Source of the DNA: Pseudomonadales bacterium | GTDB taxonomy: Bacteria > Pseudomonadota > Gammaproteobacteria > Pseudomonadales > Azotimanducaceae | DNA length: 64,000 nucleotides | Direction of reading: 5' to 3' | NCBI GenBank assembly: GCA_028281005.1 | Contig: JANQKS010000052.1 | Coordinates: 1 to 64,000 of the forward strand | Shown: one piece after another, positions 45,382-55,202 of the stretch | Position numbering within the stretch: the first letter of the stretch is position 1 | Layout of the letters: the number at the start of each line of letters is the position of its first letter | The notes under the pieces: generated by a model | Databases searched by the model: none | Told to the model about the DNA's origin: nothing | The model's input: only the letters and a program-made list of their open reading frames with translations | Made by a program: the position numbers and the translations under genes

Positions 45382-46152
45382 TTATGTCCCGATGTCCTGC
45401 AACGCCTCCAGCACGGCTTGAGTGTCAGCGCCGTCAGCGGTATGCACTTCAGTAAATCCCGCCTGTCTTGCGGCCTCAGCCACGCGGGATGACGGCACCA
45501 CCAAGGGCACCGACCGTGCGCCAAGCATCTGTTGCCATAAGCGGCCAAACACGGCCAGACCTTGTTGCGATCCAATCACAACCGCCCCAATGGCGCGTGC
45601 TGGATGCTCGGGTGCTGTGGTCCGTTCCTGGCGCCGATACAGTTCAAATTTTACGACTGTCGCACCACATTCGCGAAACAAATGTTGTGCAATTAGCTCA
45701 CGGCCGCCTTGCCCGGCCAAAACCCACACGACATTTCCGGCGTTTACTTCGGCGATCTCGGGTAGGGCCAATATCCCTTCCGAGGTGGGTGGGGTAGGGG
45801 TCACCACCGCTGATGCAACATCGCCCAACAACGATGCGGTTTGATCACCCACGGCTATAAATTTTGCGGTTGCGGCCGAGGCGAGCAAATCCTGGCTAAG
45901 CGCGCCCCGTACCGCGTGTCCGGACAAAGCAATCACCAGCTGCGGGGATGATTGCACAATCTTTTCAATGCTGTCGTGGTGGTCAATCCGCTGCCCGTTT
46001 TGCACCAGCCCAGGCGGGTCAAGTTCGACAATGTCCAAAACCGGCCACACCAATGGATTAAACCCCCGTTCGCGCAATTGCGCCGCCTGGCGGCTAGCGC
46101 CGGGTTCGGTACGGGTCAGCCAAACCATTTCCATGGGCGCGCTGCTACTCAC
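45382..46152 (-). CDS. hemD: Uroporphyrinogen-III synthase
   Basis: The 256-residue protein has the loosely conserved HemD two-domain fold: WLTRTEPGASRQAAQLRERG at the N-terminus, IALSGHAVRG, and VVIGSQQGLAVF with VPLVVPSSRVAEAARQAGF near the end. It closes hydroxymethylbilane into uroporphyrinogen III. It overlaps hemC by eight bases and is followed by hemX after six bases. Confidence 0.93.
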   Translation of the reverse strand: MSSSAPMEMVWLTRTEPGASRQAAQLRERGFNPLVWPVLDIVELDPPGLVQNGQRIDHHDSIEKIVQSSPQLVIALSGHAVRGALSQDLLASAATAKFIAVGDQTASLLGDVASAVVTPTPPTSEGILALPEIAEVNAGNVVWVLAGQGGRELIAQHLFRECGATVVKFELYRRQERTTAPEHPARAIGAVVIGSQQGLAVFGRLWQQMLGARSVPLVVPSSRVAEAARQAGFTEVHTADGADTQAVLEALQDIGT

Positions 46153-47113
46153 GCAGCTCAGCTAATACCTCTTCAGCGCCTTGCTCGTACAAAGCTTGCA
46201 CGGCGCGCTGCGCTACTTCGTTTGGATCGCTACCCCGCTGCATGGTGCGCAGGATACGTGTGCCATCAGCAGAACCGAGCAACGCATGCAGTTCTATTTC
46301 ACCGTGCTTATCCTCATCAGCCGCGCCGTCGTCAGCCGAGGAGTCTCCCGAAGCGTCGTCCGCAACTGCTTGTGCATACGCAGCTACCGGCAATGAACAA
46401 TCCGCGCCGAGGCCAGCGCTAATACCCCGCTCCGCACTCACACACCGAGCCACCGCCGGGTCTTGCAAGGGTTCCAATAGCGCCATCACAGACGCACCTT
46501 CGCGGCACTCAATACCCAAGGCGCCTTGCCCGGGTGCCGGTAAACACGTGTCAATGCCCAAGGTATGTAAGTCATCACGCTCAATCTGCAGGCGTTTAAG
46601 CCCAGCAGCGGCCAGTACGATGGCATCGTATTCGCCACTATCGAGTTTAGACAAGCGTGTGCCGACATTGCCGCGCACCGGCTCTATCTGTAAATCCGGC
46701 CTTATAGCCAACAACTGTGTTCTGCGGCGCAAAGATGATGACCCCACCTTGGCACCCTCGGGTAGCGCGGCGAGGTCACCCTTAGGGCTCACCAGCACAT
46801 CTTCCACACCCGCACGGAAAGCCAACACCGGCAAGCTAAACCCTTCAGGCATTTGAGCCGGTAAATCTTTCACCGAGTGCACCGCTATGTCGGCGCGACC
46901 TTCCAACATCGCCACTTCCAGCTCTTTGACAAAAAGTCCTTTGCCACCCACTTCCGACAACGGTGCGTTGAGCCAACGATCACCCTTGGTGGTCATCCCC
47001 AACAGCTCAACGTTGAGCCCAGGATGGGCTTGCTGCAACTGATCGCGCACAAAGTACGCCTGCCACAGCGCTAATTTACTTTCGCGGGTGGCGATGGTGA
47101 CGGTGTCGGCCAT
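46145..47113 (-). CDS. hemC: Porphobilinogen deaminase (hydroxymethylbilane synthase)
   Basis: The 322-residue enzyme assembles four porphobilinogens. Motifs seen are IATRESKLALWQA, GGKGLFVKELE, AVHSVKDLP, GSSSLRR and GNVGTRLSKL. The dipyrromethane-cofactor Cys is C239 in GADCSLPVAAYA. Right after it there is an acidic, Asp/Ala/Ser-rich stretch of about 20 residues (~249-269) before the normal sequence resumes; it is longer than in E. coli and looks like a surface insertion. Confidence 0.95.
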   Translation of the reverse strand: MADTVTIATRESKLALWQAYFVRDQLQQAHPGLNVELLGMTTKGDRWLNAPLSEVGGKGLFVKELEVAMLEGRADIAVHSVKDLPAQMPEGFSLPVLAFRAGVEDVLVSPKGDLAALPEGAKVGSSSLRRRTQLLAIRPDLQIEPVRGNVGTRLSKLDSGEYDAIVLAAAGLKRLQIERDDLHTLGIDTCLPAPGQGALGIECREGASVMALLEPLQDPAVARCVSAERGISAGLGADCSLPVAAYAQAVADDASGDSSADDGAADEDKHGEIELHALLGSADGTRILRTMQRGSDPNEVAQRAVQALYEQGAEEVLAELRE

Positions 47114-47139
47114 GGCTTTGTATCCTGACTGCTGATGAA

Positions 47140-47868
47140 TTACAGGGTTTTGATGAGTTTTCTAACGCCGGGCAAGTGACGGCGGCTGATGCTGATGACT
47201 TCGTCCAAGCCTTGCAGACGCACAGCTACCTGGCCTTCCGCGTCTTTCACCAGCGCCTCGATGTGATGTTTGGCGACCAATGCATTGCGGTGAACACGGA
47301 TGAACAAATCGGCAAACTCCTCTTCCAGCTCACGCAGCGTCTCATCCACGATCACCTCGCCGTTGTCGAAGCGTACCGTGACGTATTTCTGATCTGCCTG
47401 GAAATAACGCACGTCGGCGACGGCAATTAACTCGATACCTTTGTGGGTGCGCGCAGAGATGTGAGAACGGCGCGCGTGATCGGCTTCGTTTAACGCTGCC
47501 AGTTGCGCGCGGTTGAGCTTAACGGTTTTATCCAGGGCCGCCAGCAGATTGTCTTTGCGCACCGGTTTAAGCAGGTAACCTACTGCCTGTAAATCAAACG
47601 CCTGAATCGCATGCTCCTCGTAGGCGGTACAGAAAATCACCCCCGGGGGTTCCGACAAACTTAGGAAGTGACGCGCGGTTTCCAAGCCGTCCATACCCGG
47701 CATACGAATATCGAGGAGTACCAACTCTGGCTGTAACTGTTCGCAGAGCTGCAGCGCCTCGGAGCCATTGGCCGCTCCACCGACTACTTCATGGTTATCT
47801 TCACCTTCCAGCATCCGCCGCAGGCGGTCACGGGCTAGATTTTCATCGTCAACGATCAATATCCGCAT
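47140..47868 (-). CDS. algR: AlgR-like LytTR response regulator
   Basis: The protein has 242 residues from an ATG with GGAG upstream. The receiver domain shows DDEN, the phospho-acceptor D53 in VLLDIRMPGMDG, and the switch lysine in YLLKPVRKDN. The LytTR DNA-binding domain spans ~135-240 (VRYFQADQKYVTVRFDNGEV, FIRVHRNALVAKHHIEALV). In Pseudomonas AlgR controls alginate, twitching motility and other traits; targets here are unknown. It is paired with the AlgZ-like gene and is upstream of hemC, as in Pseudomonas. Confidence 0.92.
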   Translation of the reverse strand: MRILIVDDENLARDRLRRMLEGEDNHEVVGGAANGSEALQLCEQLQPELVLLDIRMPGMDGLETARHFLSLSEPPGVIFCTAYEEHAIQAFDLQAVGYLLKPVRKDNLLAALDKTVKLNRAQLAALNEADHARRSHISARTHKGIELIAVADVRYFQADQKYVTVRFDNGEVIVDETLRELEEEFADLFIRVHRNALVAKHHIEALVKDAEGQVAVRLQGLDEVISISRRHLPGVRKLIKTL

Positions 47869-47893
47869 ACTTTGATCTCTCCGGCCGCGCCGC

Positions 47894-48910
47894 CTATACC
47901 GTTTGCGGCATTTTAGGAAAACGCAGTTGTGTAACAAAGGTCTCCGCACCCGCGTCCGTATCCAACGTAGCACGGGTGCCGTACAACACCGAAAGGCGAC
48001 TGCGGATGTTTTGCAGCGCCATGCGGTTACCTTGAGATTCGCTCACCTGGCTCGGCGGGGGCACTGGGTTCAAAATTTTGATTTGCACAAAGTCATCGTC
48101 GTCTTTGACCGAGATCTCAATAGTGCCGCCTTCTGGCAGCGGCTGTATGCCGTGATAAATCGCGTTTTCCAACAGCGGCTGTAAGGTCAGCATGGGGATA
48201 CGCGTAGACGGGCTGAGTTCGTCCACGTCCCACACCATTTGCAGGCGTTCACCCAAACGCAACGACTCGATGCGAATGTAGCGTTCACACAAATCTAGTT
48301 CTTCGCTGATTGGCACCTGATTGCCGGCATCATTGAGGCTGGCGCGGAACAACTCGGAGAGGTCTTCCACCACACTTTCTGCCGTGTCCGGGTCTACCGC
48401 AATCAAGCTGGCAATAATGTTCATACTGTTGAACAGGAAGTGCGGGCGAATGCGCGACTGCAGCGCCTGTATGCGCGATTGCAATTCAGCTTGCTCTTGC
48501 AAACGTAAACGCTGTTGCACATAAAAGTAGCGCAGTACCAAGGCCGTAATAATTCCGGCAATGGTCAACTGACCCAGCACACGTAACCCCATGTCACCGC
48601 CGCTGGGCACCACCGCCTCAGCAGTAAAGCTGACTGCCAGGGTGACACACATCACCACCCCAAACGCCAACGTTGAGCCAAGCGGTAAACTGAGCTTACT
48701 CAAAGGTTGACGCAACAGGCACAGCAGACCCGCGCTGCCCAATGCTATCCACTGCACAAACAACGACATCAGACCAAAGCGCACCCAGGACAATTCGTTG
48801 CCGGCAAACACCAGGATCACCACCAACAGCTGACTAAACAACACCAGCAAAGTGATGGCCGTGGTGTTACACAATTCCGGAATGACGAAATGCTCAGGTC
48901 TCGCGCTCAT
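47894..48910 (-). CDS. algZ: AlgZ/FimS-like LytS-family sensor histidine kinase
   Basis: The 338-residue protein has about four to five membrane segments in the first 130 residues. A LytS-type kinase domain follows, with the phospho-accepting H157 in [20 protein letters not shown] and an N-box [17 protein letters not shown]. As in AlgZ the ATP lid appears shortened. It is the natural partner of the AlgR-like regulator, whose gene follows 25 bases downstream. It is divergent from argH across 52 bases. Confidence 0.92.
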   Translation of the reverse strand: MSARPEHFVIPELCNTTAITLLVLFSQLLVVILVFAGNELSWVRFGLMSLFVQWIALGSAGLLCLLRQPLSKLSLPLGSTLAFGVVMCVTLAVSFTAEAVVPSGGDMGLRVLGQLTIAGIITALVLRYFYVQQRLRLQEQAELQSRIQALQSRIRPHFLFNSMNIIASLIAVDPDTAESVVEDLSELFRASLNDAGNQVPISEELDLCERYIRIESLRLGERLQMVWDVDELSPSTRIPMLTLQPLLENAIYHGIQPLPEGGTIEISVKDDDDFVQIKILNPVPPPSQVSESQGNRMALQNIRSRLSVLYGTRATLDTDAGAETFVTQLRFPKMPQTV

Positions 48911-48926
48911 GCCGGATACATTCCGC

Positions 48927-48932
48927 TATAAT
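48927..48932 (+). promoter_or_regulatory. Consensus -10 box for argH
   Basis: TATAAT lies 30 bases before the argH ATG in the short gap to the divergent algZ gene. No clean -35 hexamer lies at the proper distance; an activator or the extended upstream sequence may compensate. Confidence 0.5.
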
Positions 48933-48962
48933 CCGCCATCGCTTATTTTCTGTGCAGACATC

Positions 48963-50375
48963 ATGAGCACTAATACTACACCGAAGCCGGAAGAAGCGGG
49001 CTTGTTGAGAGGCCGTTTCTCTGAAGCCACCGACGCGTTCGTGGAAGCCTTTACCGCTTCGGTGACCTTTGACCAAAGGTTATACGCCCAAGACATCGCC
49101 GGCTCGGTTGCGCATGCACGGATGTTGGCCAGCATCGATGTGCTTAGTGATGACGAAGCCGAAGCCATCGTCAACGGCTTGCACCAGATAAAGGCGGAAA
49201 TTGAGGCCAGCCAGTTTAACTGGCAAATTCCGCTTGAAGATGTCCATATGAACATCGAAAGCCGCCTGATTGAGCTGATCGGCGACACCGGCAAAAAATT
49301 GCATACCGGACGTTCGCGCAATGACCAGGTGGCAACCGATATCCGCCTGTACCTGCGTGACGCCATCGACGAGTTAGCGCAGCTGGAAACCGATCTGCTA
49401 GAGGCCATAGTTGAGTTGGCCGCGCAACATACCGGTACGGTAATGCCCGGATTTACGCACCTGCAGGCCGCACAGCCGATTACCTTTGGGCACCATTTGA
49501 TGGCGTGGTTTGAAATGTTACACCGGGATCGCGCCAGGCTGCTCGATTGCCGTATGCGTGTCAACCAATTGCCTTTAGGGGCAGCCGCGCTGGCTGGCAC
49601 CCCTTACCAGCCGGACCGCGAATTTGTCGCCCGCGAGCTGGGGTTTGATGGGGTGTGCGAAAACTCCCTGGATGCCGTGAGCGACCGGGACTTTGCCATA
49701 GAATTCTGCGCCGCCGCGGCTTTAACCCTGACCCACCTGTCCCGTTGGTGCGAAGAGTTGGTGCTCTGGTCTTCCCAACAGTTTAATTTTGTCGAGCTAC
49801 CGGACCGTTTTTGCACCGGCTCTTCGATCATGCCACAGAAAAAGAATCCGGATGTGCCGGAGCTGATACGCGGCAAGACCGGCCGCGTTAACGGCCATCT
49901 CATCGCGCTGCTGACGCTGATGAAAAGCCAGCCGCTGGCTTATAACAAAGACAATCAGGAAGACAAAGAACCCCTGTTCGATGCGGTCGATACATTGCAC
50001 GGTTGCCTGACTGCACTGATTGGCCTGATCCCGAACATTAAGGCCAACGTTAACGCCATGCGCGAAGCCACGCTGCTCGGTTACACCACAGCAACGGATC
50101 TGGCCGATTACTTGGTGCGTAAGCAGGTGCCGTTCCGCGACGCCCATGAATTGGTCGGCCAAGCGGTGCAGCGCGCGGTGGCCAAGGGTGAGCCGTTAGA
50201 AGCCTTGTCCCTCGATGAGTTGAACGGCCCAGGCCAGAATGTCATTGATGAAGATGTATACCAGGTACTGAGCCTCGACGGTTCGGTCGCGGCACGCGAT
50301 CACCAGGGCGGGACCGCGCCAAATCAGGTGGCTGCCGCGATTGAGCGCGCCAAAACCCGCTTGATGCAAGGATAA
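48963..50375 (+). CDS. argH: Argininosuccinate lyase
   Basis: The 470-residue enzyme splits argininosuccinate into arginine and fumarate in the last step of arginine synthesis. The family signature [12 protein letters not shown] is present with its catalytic Ser, as are [12 protein letters not shown] and the [11 protein letters not shown] segment carrying the second active-site His region. The start is ATG 48963; longer in-frame starts would overlap algZ. The head-to-head arrangement of argH and algZ is conserved in Pseudomonas. Confidence 0.96.
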   Translation: MSTNTTPKPEEAGLLRGRFSEATDAFVEAFTASVTFDQRLYAQDIAGSVAHARMLASIDVLSDDEAEAIVNGLHQIKAEIEASQFNWQIPLEDVHMNIESRLIELIGDTGKKLHTGRSRNDQVATDIRLYLRDAIDELAQLETDLLEAIVELAAQHTGTVMPGFTHLQAAQPITFGHHLMAWFEMLHRDRARLLDCRMRVNQLPLGAAALAGTPYQPDREFVARELGFDGVCENSLDAVSDRDFAIEFCAAAALTLTHLSRWCEELVLWSSQQFNFVELPDRFCTGSSIMPQKKNPDVPELIRGKTGRVNGHLIALLTLMKSQPLAYNKDNQEDKEPLFDAVDTLHGCLTALIGLIPNIKANVNAMREATLLGYTTATDLADYLVRKQVPFRDAHELVGQAVQRAVAKGEPLEALSLDELNGPGQNVIDEDVYQVLSLDGSVAARDHQGGTAPNQVAAAIERAKTRLMQG

Positions 50376-50384
50376 GAGGCGGCC

Positions 50385-50537
50385 ATGAACATACGCTGGT
50401 TAATATTGCTCGTCCTGGTGTCCTGGGTGGCCACCTGTGGACAGAAAGGCCCCCTGGAACTGCCACAGGGCATGGCCGCCACAAACACAGAGCTCTCTGC
50501 ACAACTCACTGCACAACTCTCTGCGCCGCACACCTAA
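50385..50537 (+). CDS. lptM: LptM (YifL/LppL)-type small lipoprotein
   Basis: The 50-residue product begins MNIRWLILLVLVSWVATCGQ; Cys18 would be lipidated, and GQKGPLELP right after it is the conserved LptM motif. LptM aids maturation of the LPS translocon LptDE. The lipobox is VATC, with Thr before the Cys. The tail is a short repetitive stretch (LSAQLTAQLSA). It sits before lysA, as in Pseudomonas (lppL-lysA-dapF), with the lysA ATG three bases after its stop. Confidence 0.9.
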   Translation: MNIRWLILLVLVSWVATCGQKGPLELPQGMAATNTELSAQLTAQLSAPHT

Positions 50538-50540
50538 GCC

Positions 50541-51833
50541 ATGGCCGCGCTCGATCCAGACACTTTTAGCTACGTCAATGACGTGCTGCACATTGAAGGT
50601 GTCAGCCTGGCGGATATTGCCGCCGCGGTTGGCACGCCTGCCTACGCCTATTCAAAGGCTGGGATCAGCCGTGCCGTGGCCCGTTTGCAGGACGCCTTTA
50701 CCCACTCACAGCTAGACATCCACTATGCGGTGAAAGCCAATTCCAATCTGGCCATCCTGCGCCTGATGAGTGAATTGGGCACCGGTTTTGACATCGTCTC
50801 TGGCGGCGAGCTCAGCCGAGTATTGGCAGCGGGCGGAGACCCGGCCACGGTGATCTTTTCCGGCGTGGGCAAAAGCGTAGAGGAAATCGACTTTGCGCTG
50901 AAAGTAGGCATCGAATGTTTCAACGTTGAAAGCGCCGGGGAACTGGCCCGCATCAGCGAGCGTGCGGCGATCCTTGGCCAGGAGGCGGCGGTGTCGCTGC
51001 GCGTCAACCCAGATGTTGATGCACAAACCCATCCCTACATTTCCACCGGCTTGAAGCAAAACAAGTTTGGCGTACCGCTTGAACAGGCGTTAGAGCTGTA
51101 CCAACAAGCCGCTGAAGACCCACAATTGCGCATCGTAGGCATCGACTGCCACATTGGCTCACAGATCAATCAGATCGAGCCGCTATTGGAGGCACTATCC
51201 AGCATTTTGCAGGTGGTTGATGAGCTACAGTCCATGGGCATCACGTTGGAACACATAGACCTCGGCGGTGGTATGGGCGTGACCTATGAGGATGAGACAC
51301 CCCTAGACATCGAAGCCTACGGCGCTAGCGTGCATCAAATCATGGCCCACCGGCCCCAGCGTTTGGTCCTGGAACCTGGTCGCTCCTTGGTGGCCAACGC
51401 CGGCGTGCTACTAACACGGGTTGAGTATCTAAAACCCGCGCTTGGTGACGCTCCAAGCTTTGCCGTGGTCGACGCGGCCATGAACGACCTGATCCGGCCG
51501 GCGCTGTACCAAGCCTGGCATGACGTGCACAGCGTTAACAATGAAGCAGACGCGCAAACGCAACGCTGGGACATTGTTGGCCCAGTGTGTGAAACCGGTG
51601 ACTTTCTCGCCAAAGATCGCGAACTCGCGCTGGTGGACGGAAGTTTGTTGGCAGTGGCTTCTGCCGGCGCCTACGGCATGGTGCAAGCCAGCAACTACAA
51701 TACCCGTGGCCGCGCTTGTGAAGTGCTGGTTGACGGCGATAACTTCAGCCTCGTGCGTCGGCGAGAAACGGTACAAGACCAACTCCGCTTGGAGTTGGAT
51801 ACGGCTTGGACACAAGCCGGAGAACACTCATGA
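50541..51833 (+). CDS. lysA: Diaminopimelate decarboxylase
   Basis: The 430-residue fold-type III PLP enzyme produces lysine from meso-diaminopimelate. PLP lysine K65 lies in HYAVKANSNLAIL; other motifs are GIDCHIGSQI, DLGGGMGVTY, LVLEPGRSLVANAG, and CETGDFLAKDREL with the active-site Cys. The start ATG 50541 directly follows lptM. The last bases overlap the dapF start (ATGA). Confidence 0.95.
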   Translation: MAALDPDTFSYVNDVLHIEGVSLADIAAAVGTPAYAYSKAGISRAVARLQDAFTHSQLDIHYAVKANSNLAILRLMSELGTGFDIVSGGELSRVLAAGGDPATVIFSGVGKSVEEIDFALKVGIECFNVESAGELARISERAAILGQEAAVSLRVNPDVDAQTHPYISTGLKQNKFGVPLEQALELYQQAAEDPQLRIVGIDCHIGSQINQIEPLLEALSSILQVVDELQSMGITLEHIDLGGGMGVTYEDETPLDIEAYGASVHQIMAHRPQRLVLEPGRSLVANAGVLLTRVEYLKPALGDAPSFAVVDAAMNDLIRPALYQAWHDVHSVNNEADAQTQRWDIVGPVCETGDFLAKDRELALVDGSLLAVASAGAYGMVQASNYNTRGRACEVLVDGDNFSLVRRRETVQDQLRLELDTAWTQAGEHS

Positions 51834-52702
51834 CACGTGCAAAAGGCAGACGTAAGCCGGTGGTGTTCTACAAAATGCAATCCCTCGGTAATGACTTTAT
51901 GGTGTTTGACGGCGTCACCCAAGCGTTGCAGTTGGATGCACCACAGATTGCGCGCTGGGGGGATCGCCGCACCGGCATTGGGTTTGATCAGTTGCTGGTG
52001 ATAGAACCACCTACGGTGGATGATGCGGACTTCTACTTCCGTATTTACAACGCAGACGGCAGCAGTGCCCAGCAATGTGGCAACGGCACCCGCGCGGTCG
52101 CTTATCTTGCCCGCCACTTACAGCTCAGCAAAAAGCCAACGCTGAGCTGGCAGTCACCGGCAGGCATGTTACAGACCGAATATACCAACCCTCAACAAAT
52201 CGAAACCACTATGACGGTGCCGGTGCTGGAACTCACCGACATACCATTTAATGCCGAAGCCGCAACAGCGGTCGAAGCCAGCGTGCCAACCTTTGATATA
52301 GATGCACAGGACGAGCACTTTGTCATTACACCTGTATCCATGGGTAATCCCCACGGCGTTATGTTTATGGACGATATCTTTGCCACCGACGTGCCCGACA
52401 TTGGCGCACGCTTAACCCGTCACGAAGCCTTTCCAGAGGGCGCCAACATAGGATTTTGTCAAGTAGTAGATCGGCAATTTGTACGCTTAAGGGTGTTTGA
52501 ACGTGGCGTTGGGGAAACCCAAGCTTGCGGCAGCGGCGCGTGTGCTGCGGTGGTGGCCGCACGCCTGCATGAAAAGGTCGACGCGAAGGTGAAAGTTTCG
52601 CTACCAGGCGGCAAGCTGCGAATCTCATGGCCGGCTCCCACCAGCCCCGTTACAATGAGCGGCGCAGCAACCATGGTGTTCAAAGGTGAGCTGCAGCTCT
52701 AG
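51830..52702 (+). CDS. dapF: Diaminopimelate epimerase
   Basis: The 290-residue PLP-independent racemase converts LL- to meso-diaminopimelate. The two catalytic cysteines are C83 (AQQCGNGTRA) and C233 (ETQACGSGACAAVVA). The opening after a basic tail is FYKMQSLGNDFMVFDG. The start ATG overlaps the lysA stop, so the two lysine-pathway enzymes are coupled. The protein is slightly longer than in E. coli (274) because of the tail. Confidence 0.95.
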   Translation: MTRAKGRRKPVVFYKMQSLGNDFMVFDGVTQALQLDAPQIARWGDRRTGIGFDQLLVIEPPTVDDADFYFRIYNADGSSAQQCGNGTRAVAYLARHLQLSKKPTLSWQSPAGMLQTEYTNPQQIETTMTVPVLELTDIPFNAEAATAVEASVPTFDIDAQDEHFVITPVSMGNPHGVMFMDDIFATDVPDIGARLTRHEAFPEGANIGFCQVVDRQFVRLRVFERGVGETQACGSGACAAVVAARLHEKVDAKVKVSLPGGKLRISWPAPTSPVTMSGAATMVFKGELQL

Positions 52703-52799
52703 GGTGCCTCTGGTGCCTCTATAGAAGCCTCAAAAGCGCTTAAGGCAGACTGGGTGGCCGCCGCACGGGGACAGACAGGGATTGAAGCGGAAGACAAAT

Positions 52800-53468
52800 A
52801 TGCAAGCTGATGAACTGGCCGATAACGTTCTGGACGAACAAGCAATCATTGACTATTTGCGGGCTAACCCGGATTTCTTTAACCACCACAAGAATCTACT
52901 GACCGAGCTCAATCTGCCTCATGTTTCAGGGCGCGCGGTTTCCCTCGTCGAGCACCAGGTTGCCATCATGCGTGAGCGCAACGTCGAGATGCGCAGGCGC
53001 ATGAACGAACTGTTAGAGGCGGCACGGCAAAACGACGCTATCTTCGCTAAAACCCGCTCCCTGACCTTGGCGCTGCTCGACGCCAAGTCGTTACACGAAC
53101 TGAATGAGGTGCTGGCCACCCATATGCTGGTGGACTTTGAGGCGGATTTTGTGTGTTGCCACGTGCATGGCTTTGATCACAGTCTTGACCACATTCAGAG
53201 TCACGACGGTGAATTTCCGTTTACACATTTGTTGTCCGGTAGCTCACCGGTATGTACCACCCTGCGCGAAGAAGAGCTGCAGCAGATTTTCCCTACCTCC
53301 CACCACGGTGAAGCCGGCAGCGCTGTGCTTTTACCCATGTATTTATCCAAAGGTGACGGTGCGCTGTGTATCGGCAGCCGCGATCCTCATCACTTCAGCA
53401 ACGACATGGACACCCTGTTTGTGACCTACATCGCCGATGTGTTGAGCAAGGTGTTGCAACACCTTTAA
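52800..53468 (+). CDS. DUF484 family protein (GAF-like)
   Basis: The protein has 222 residues from ATG 52800 (GGAAG upstream). The conserved family opening is IIDYLRANPDFFNHHKNLLT, followed by SLVEHQVAIMRERN, a predicted coiled helix, and a GAF-like domain to the end. The function is unknown, but the gene is constantly found between dapF and xerC (YigA in E. coli). The spacing to xerC (58 bases) suggests co-transcription. Confidence 0.88.
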   Translation: MQADELADNVLDEQAIIDYLRANPDFFNHHKNLLTELNLPHVSGRAVSLVEHQVAIMRERNVEMRRRMNELLEAARQNDAIFAKTRSLTLALLDAKSLHELNEVLATHMLVDFEADFVCCHVHGFDHSLDHIQSHDGEFPFTHLLSGSSPVCTTLREEELQQIFPTSHHGEAGSAVLLPMYLSKGDGALCIGSRDPHHFSNDMDTLFVTYIADVLSKVLQHL

Positions 53469-53526
53469 CACCAACCGTGGCTGACACCGCTGCAGCATCG
53501 ACCAGCCGGAGCTTAGCGAAGACACC

Positions 53527-54456
53527 ATGACAGATCAGCACAGTCAGCCAACCGACCCGCTCATCGAGTCTTTCCTTGCTCACCTGAAGGTTGAGAAACA
53601 GTACTCCCCCCACACCATCAGCGGTTATGAACGTGAGTTACGGCGCTTCCGCGGGCATTACCACGGTGATTTGTGCCAAGCGCAAACTCATGATGTCACT
53701 TTGTTTGCCGCCTGGTTAAGACATCAGGGGCTGCAGGTGCGCAGCGTGCAGCGCGCGCTGTCAGCGATTCGCAGCTTCTATGGGTTCTTGCTGTCGAGGC
53801 GTAAAGTCCAAGCCAATCCCGCGGCGGTTGCGCGGGCCCCCAAAGCCAAACGAAAGCTGCCTAAGGTGTTAGATACCGATCAGGCGGCGAAGTTGTTTGA
53901 CCGCGAGGTGGCCACACCATTGGACATCAGAGACCGGGCCATTCTAGAGCTGTTGTACGGTGCGGGCTTACGACTGTCCGAGTTGGTGGGTCTGAATATC
54001 AGCGATGTTGAGTTGGGCAACGGTTTCGCCAATGTCACCGGCAAAGGCAAAAAAGCTCGGCGCGCACCGCTCGGGCGCCATTGTTTAGCGGCGCTACGTG
54101 CTTGGCTCGAGGTGCATCCTGCGCCTGCACCGGATGCGCCGCTGTTTACGGGGCGCACATCCCCACGCAACGTCACCCGCATTAGTCCACGAACCATTCA
54201 GAGTCGCCTGAAGAAAATTGCGGTACAACAACTTGGCGATAACTCGCTGCATCCCCACATGCTGCGCCACAGCTTTGCCACGCATATGTTGGAGTCCTCG
54301 GGTGACCTGCGCGCCATTCAGGAATTGTTAGGGCATGCGGACATTGCCACTACCCAGGTGTATACACACTTGGATTTCCAGCACTTAGCTAAGGTGTACG
54401 ATGCGGCGCATCCACGTGCCCAAGTTAGTAACGACGACTTGAGCTCTGACTCGTGA
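53527..54456 (+). CDS. xerC: Tyrosine recombinase XerC
   Basis: The 309-residue protein contains all catalytic residues: R149 (GAGLRLSE), K173 (TGKGKK), H244 and R247 (HMLRHSF), H270 (LGHADIA) and the nucleophile Y279 (TQVYTHLD). XerC with XerD resolves chromosome dimers at dif. The syntenic place after dapF and DUF484 identifies it as XerC and not XerD. The GTG of the HAD gene overlaps its stop. Confidence 0.95.
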   Translation: MTDQHSQPTDPLIESFLAHLKVEKQYSPHTISGYERELRRFRGHYHGDLCQAQTHDVTLFAAWLRHQGLQVRSVQRALSAIRSFYGFLLSRRKVQANPAAVARAPKAKRKLPKVLDTDQAAKLFDREVATPLDIRDRAILELLYGAGLRLSELVGLNISDVELGNGFANVTGKGKKARRAPLGRHCLAALRAWLEVHPAPAPDAPLFTGRTSPRNVTRISPRTIQSRLKKIAVQQLGDNSLHPHMLRHSFATHMLESSGDLRAIQELLGHADIATTQVYTHLDFQHLAKVYDAAHPRAQVSNDDLSSDS

Positions 54457-55166
54457 GCCGCCTGCAATTAATCACACTGGATCTGGACAACACGTTGTGG
54501 GACGTCGACAGCATCATCATCAAGGCGGAAGGGGAACTGCTGAAGTGGCTGGGCGAACATGTGCCTGATAGCCTGCAACATTACCAAGGGGAGCGCTTAG
54601 ACGAGATTCGCGCGGCGGTGTTCGCCGAGTTCCACCACCAAGCACATGACCTCAGCTTTATGCGGACCCAGGTGCTGTATGAGGTGATTCGCCGCACCGG
54701 CATGCAGGACCGCGAAGCGCGCCAGCGTGCACAACAGGCGTTTGAGGTGTTTTTTGAAGGGCGCAACCGCGTGGTGTTTTTTCCGGGTGCGCTGGACATG
54801 CTGGAAGATTTAAGCCGTCGCTTCAATATTTACGCGCTGACCAACGGCAACGCAAACATCGAAAAGGCCGGGCTCAGCGGCTACTTAAGCGGCGCCTATA
54901 GTTCCGCCGACGTCGGCGCCAAAAAACCCCACCCGGATATGTTTCATGCACCGCTGACAGAGCTGGACTTACACCCGCAACAAGCGGTGCACATTGGTGA
55001 TCATTTGGTGGACGATATACATGGTGCCAACGCCGTGGGTATGCACAGCATTTGGGTGAATCTGACAGAGCACTACCGCTCAGATAACGACAGTACACCC
55101 ACCCGCGAAGTAGCAGACTTAAGCGCGGTGGCGCAGGCGGTGGAAGACATTCACAGCGGGCTGTGA
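54453..55166 (+). CDS. HAD-family hydrolase (YigB-like)
   Basis: The protein has 237 residues from a GTG overlapping xerC. Motif I ITLDLDNTLWDV, motif II LTNGNA, motif III lysine in GAKKPHPDMF and motif IV VHIGDHLVDDIHGANAVG mark a phosphatase. In E. coli YigB dephosphorylates FMN and other compounds; here the same position after xerC supports orthology, though the substrate is unproven. Confidence 0.88.
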   Translation: MSRLQLITLDLDNTLWDVDSIIIKAEGELLKWLGEHVPDSLQHYQGERLDEIRAAVFAEFHHQAHDLSFMRTQVLYEVIRRTGMQDREARQRAQQAFEVFFEGRNRVVFFPGALDMLEDLSRRFNIYALTNGNANIEKAGLSGYLSGAYSSADVGAKKPHPDMFHAPLTELDLHPQQAVHIGDHLVDDIHGANAVGMHSIWVNLTEHYRSDNDSTPTREVADLSAVAQAVEDIHSGL

Positions 55167-55202
55167 GCGCCGCGCGTTTTCCAATGCAGTCATGCTCATG
55201 AT

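Noticed and set aside
44859-45455. Plus-strand frame opposite hemX
   Set aside because: Antisense to the low-complexity HemX tail; its repeats simply mirror the 21-base repeats.
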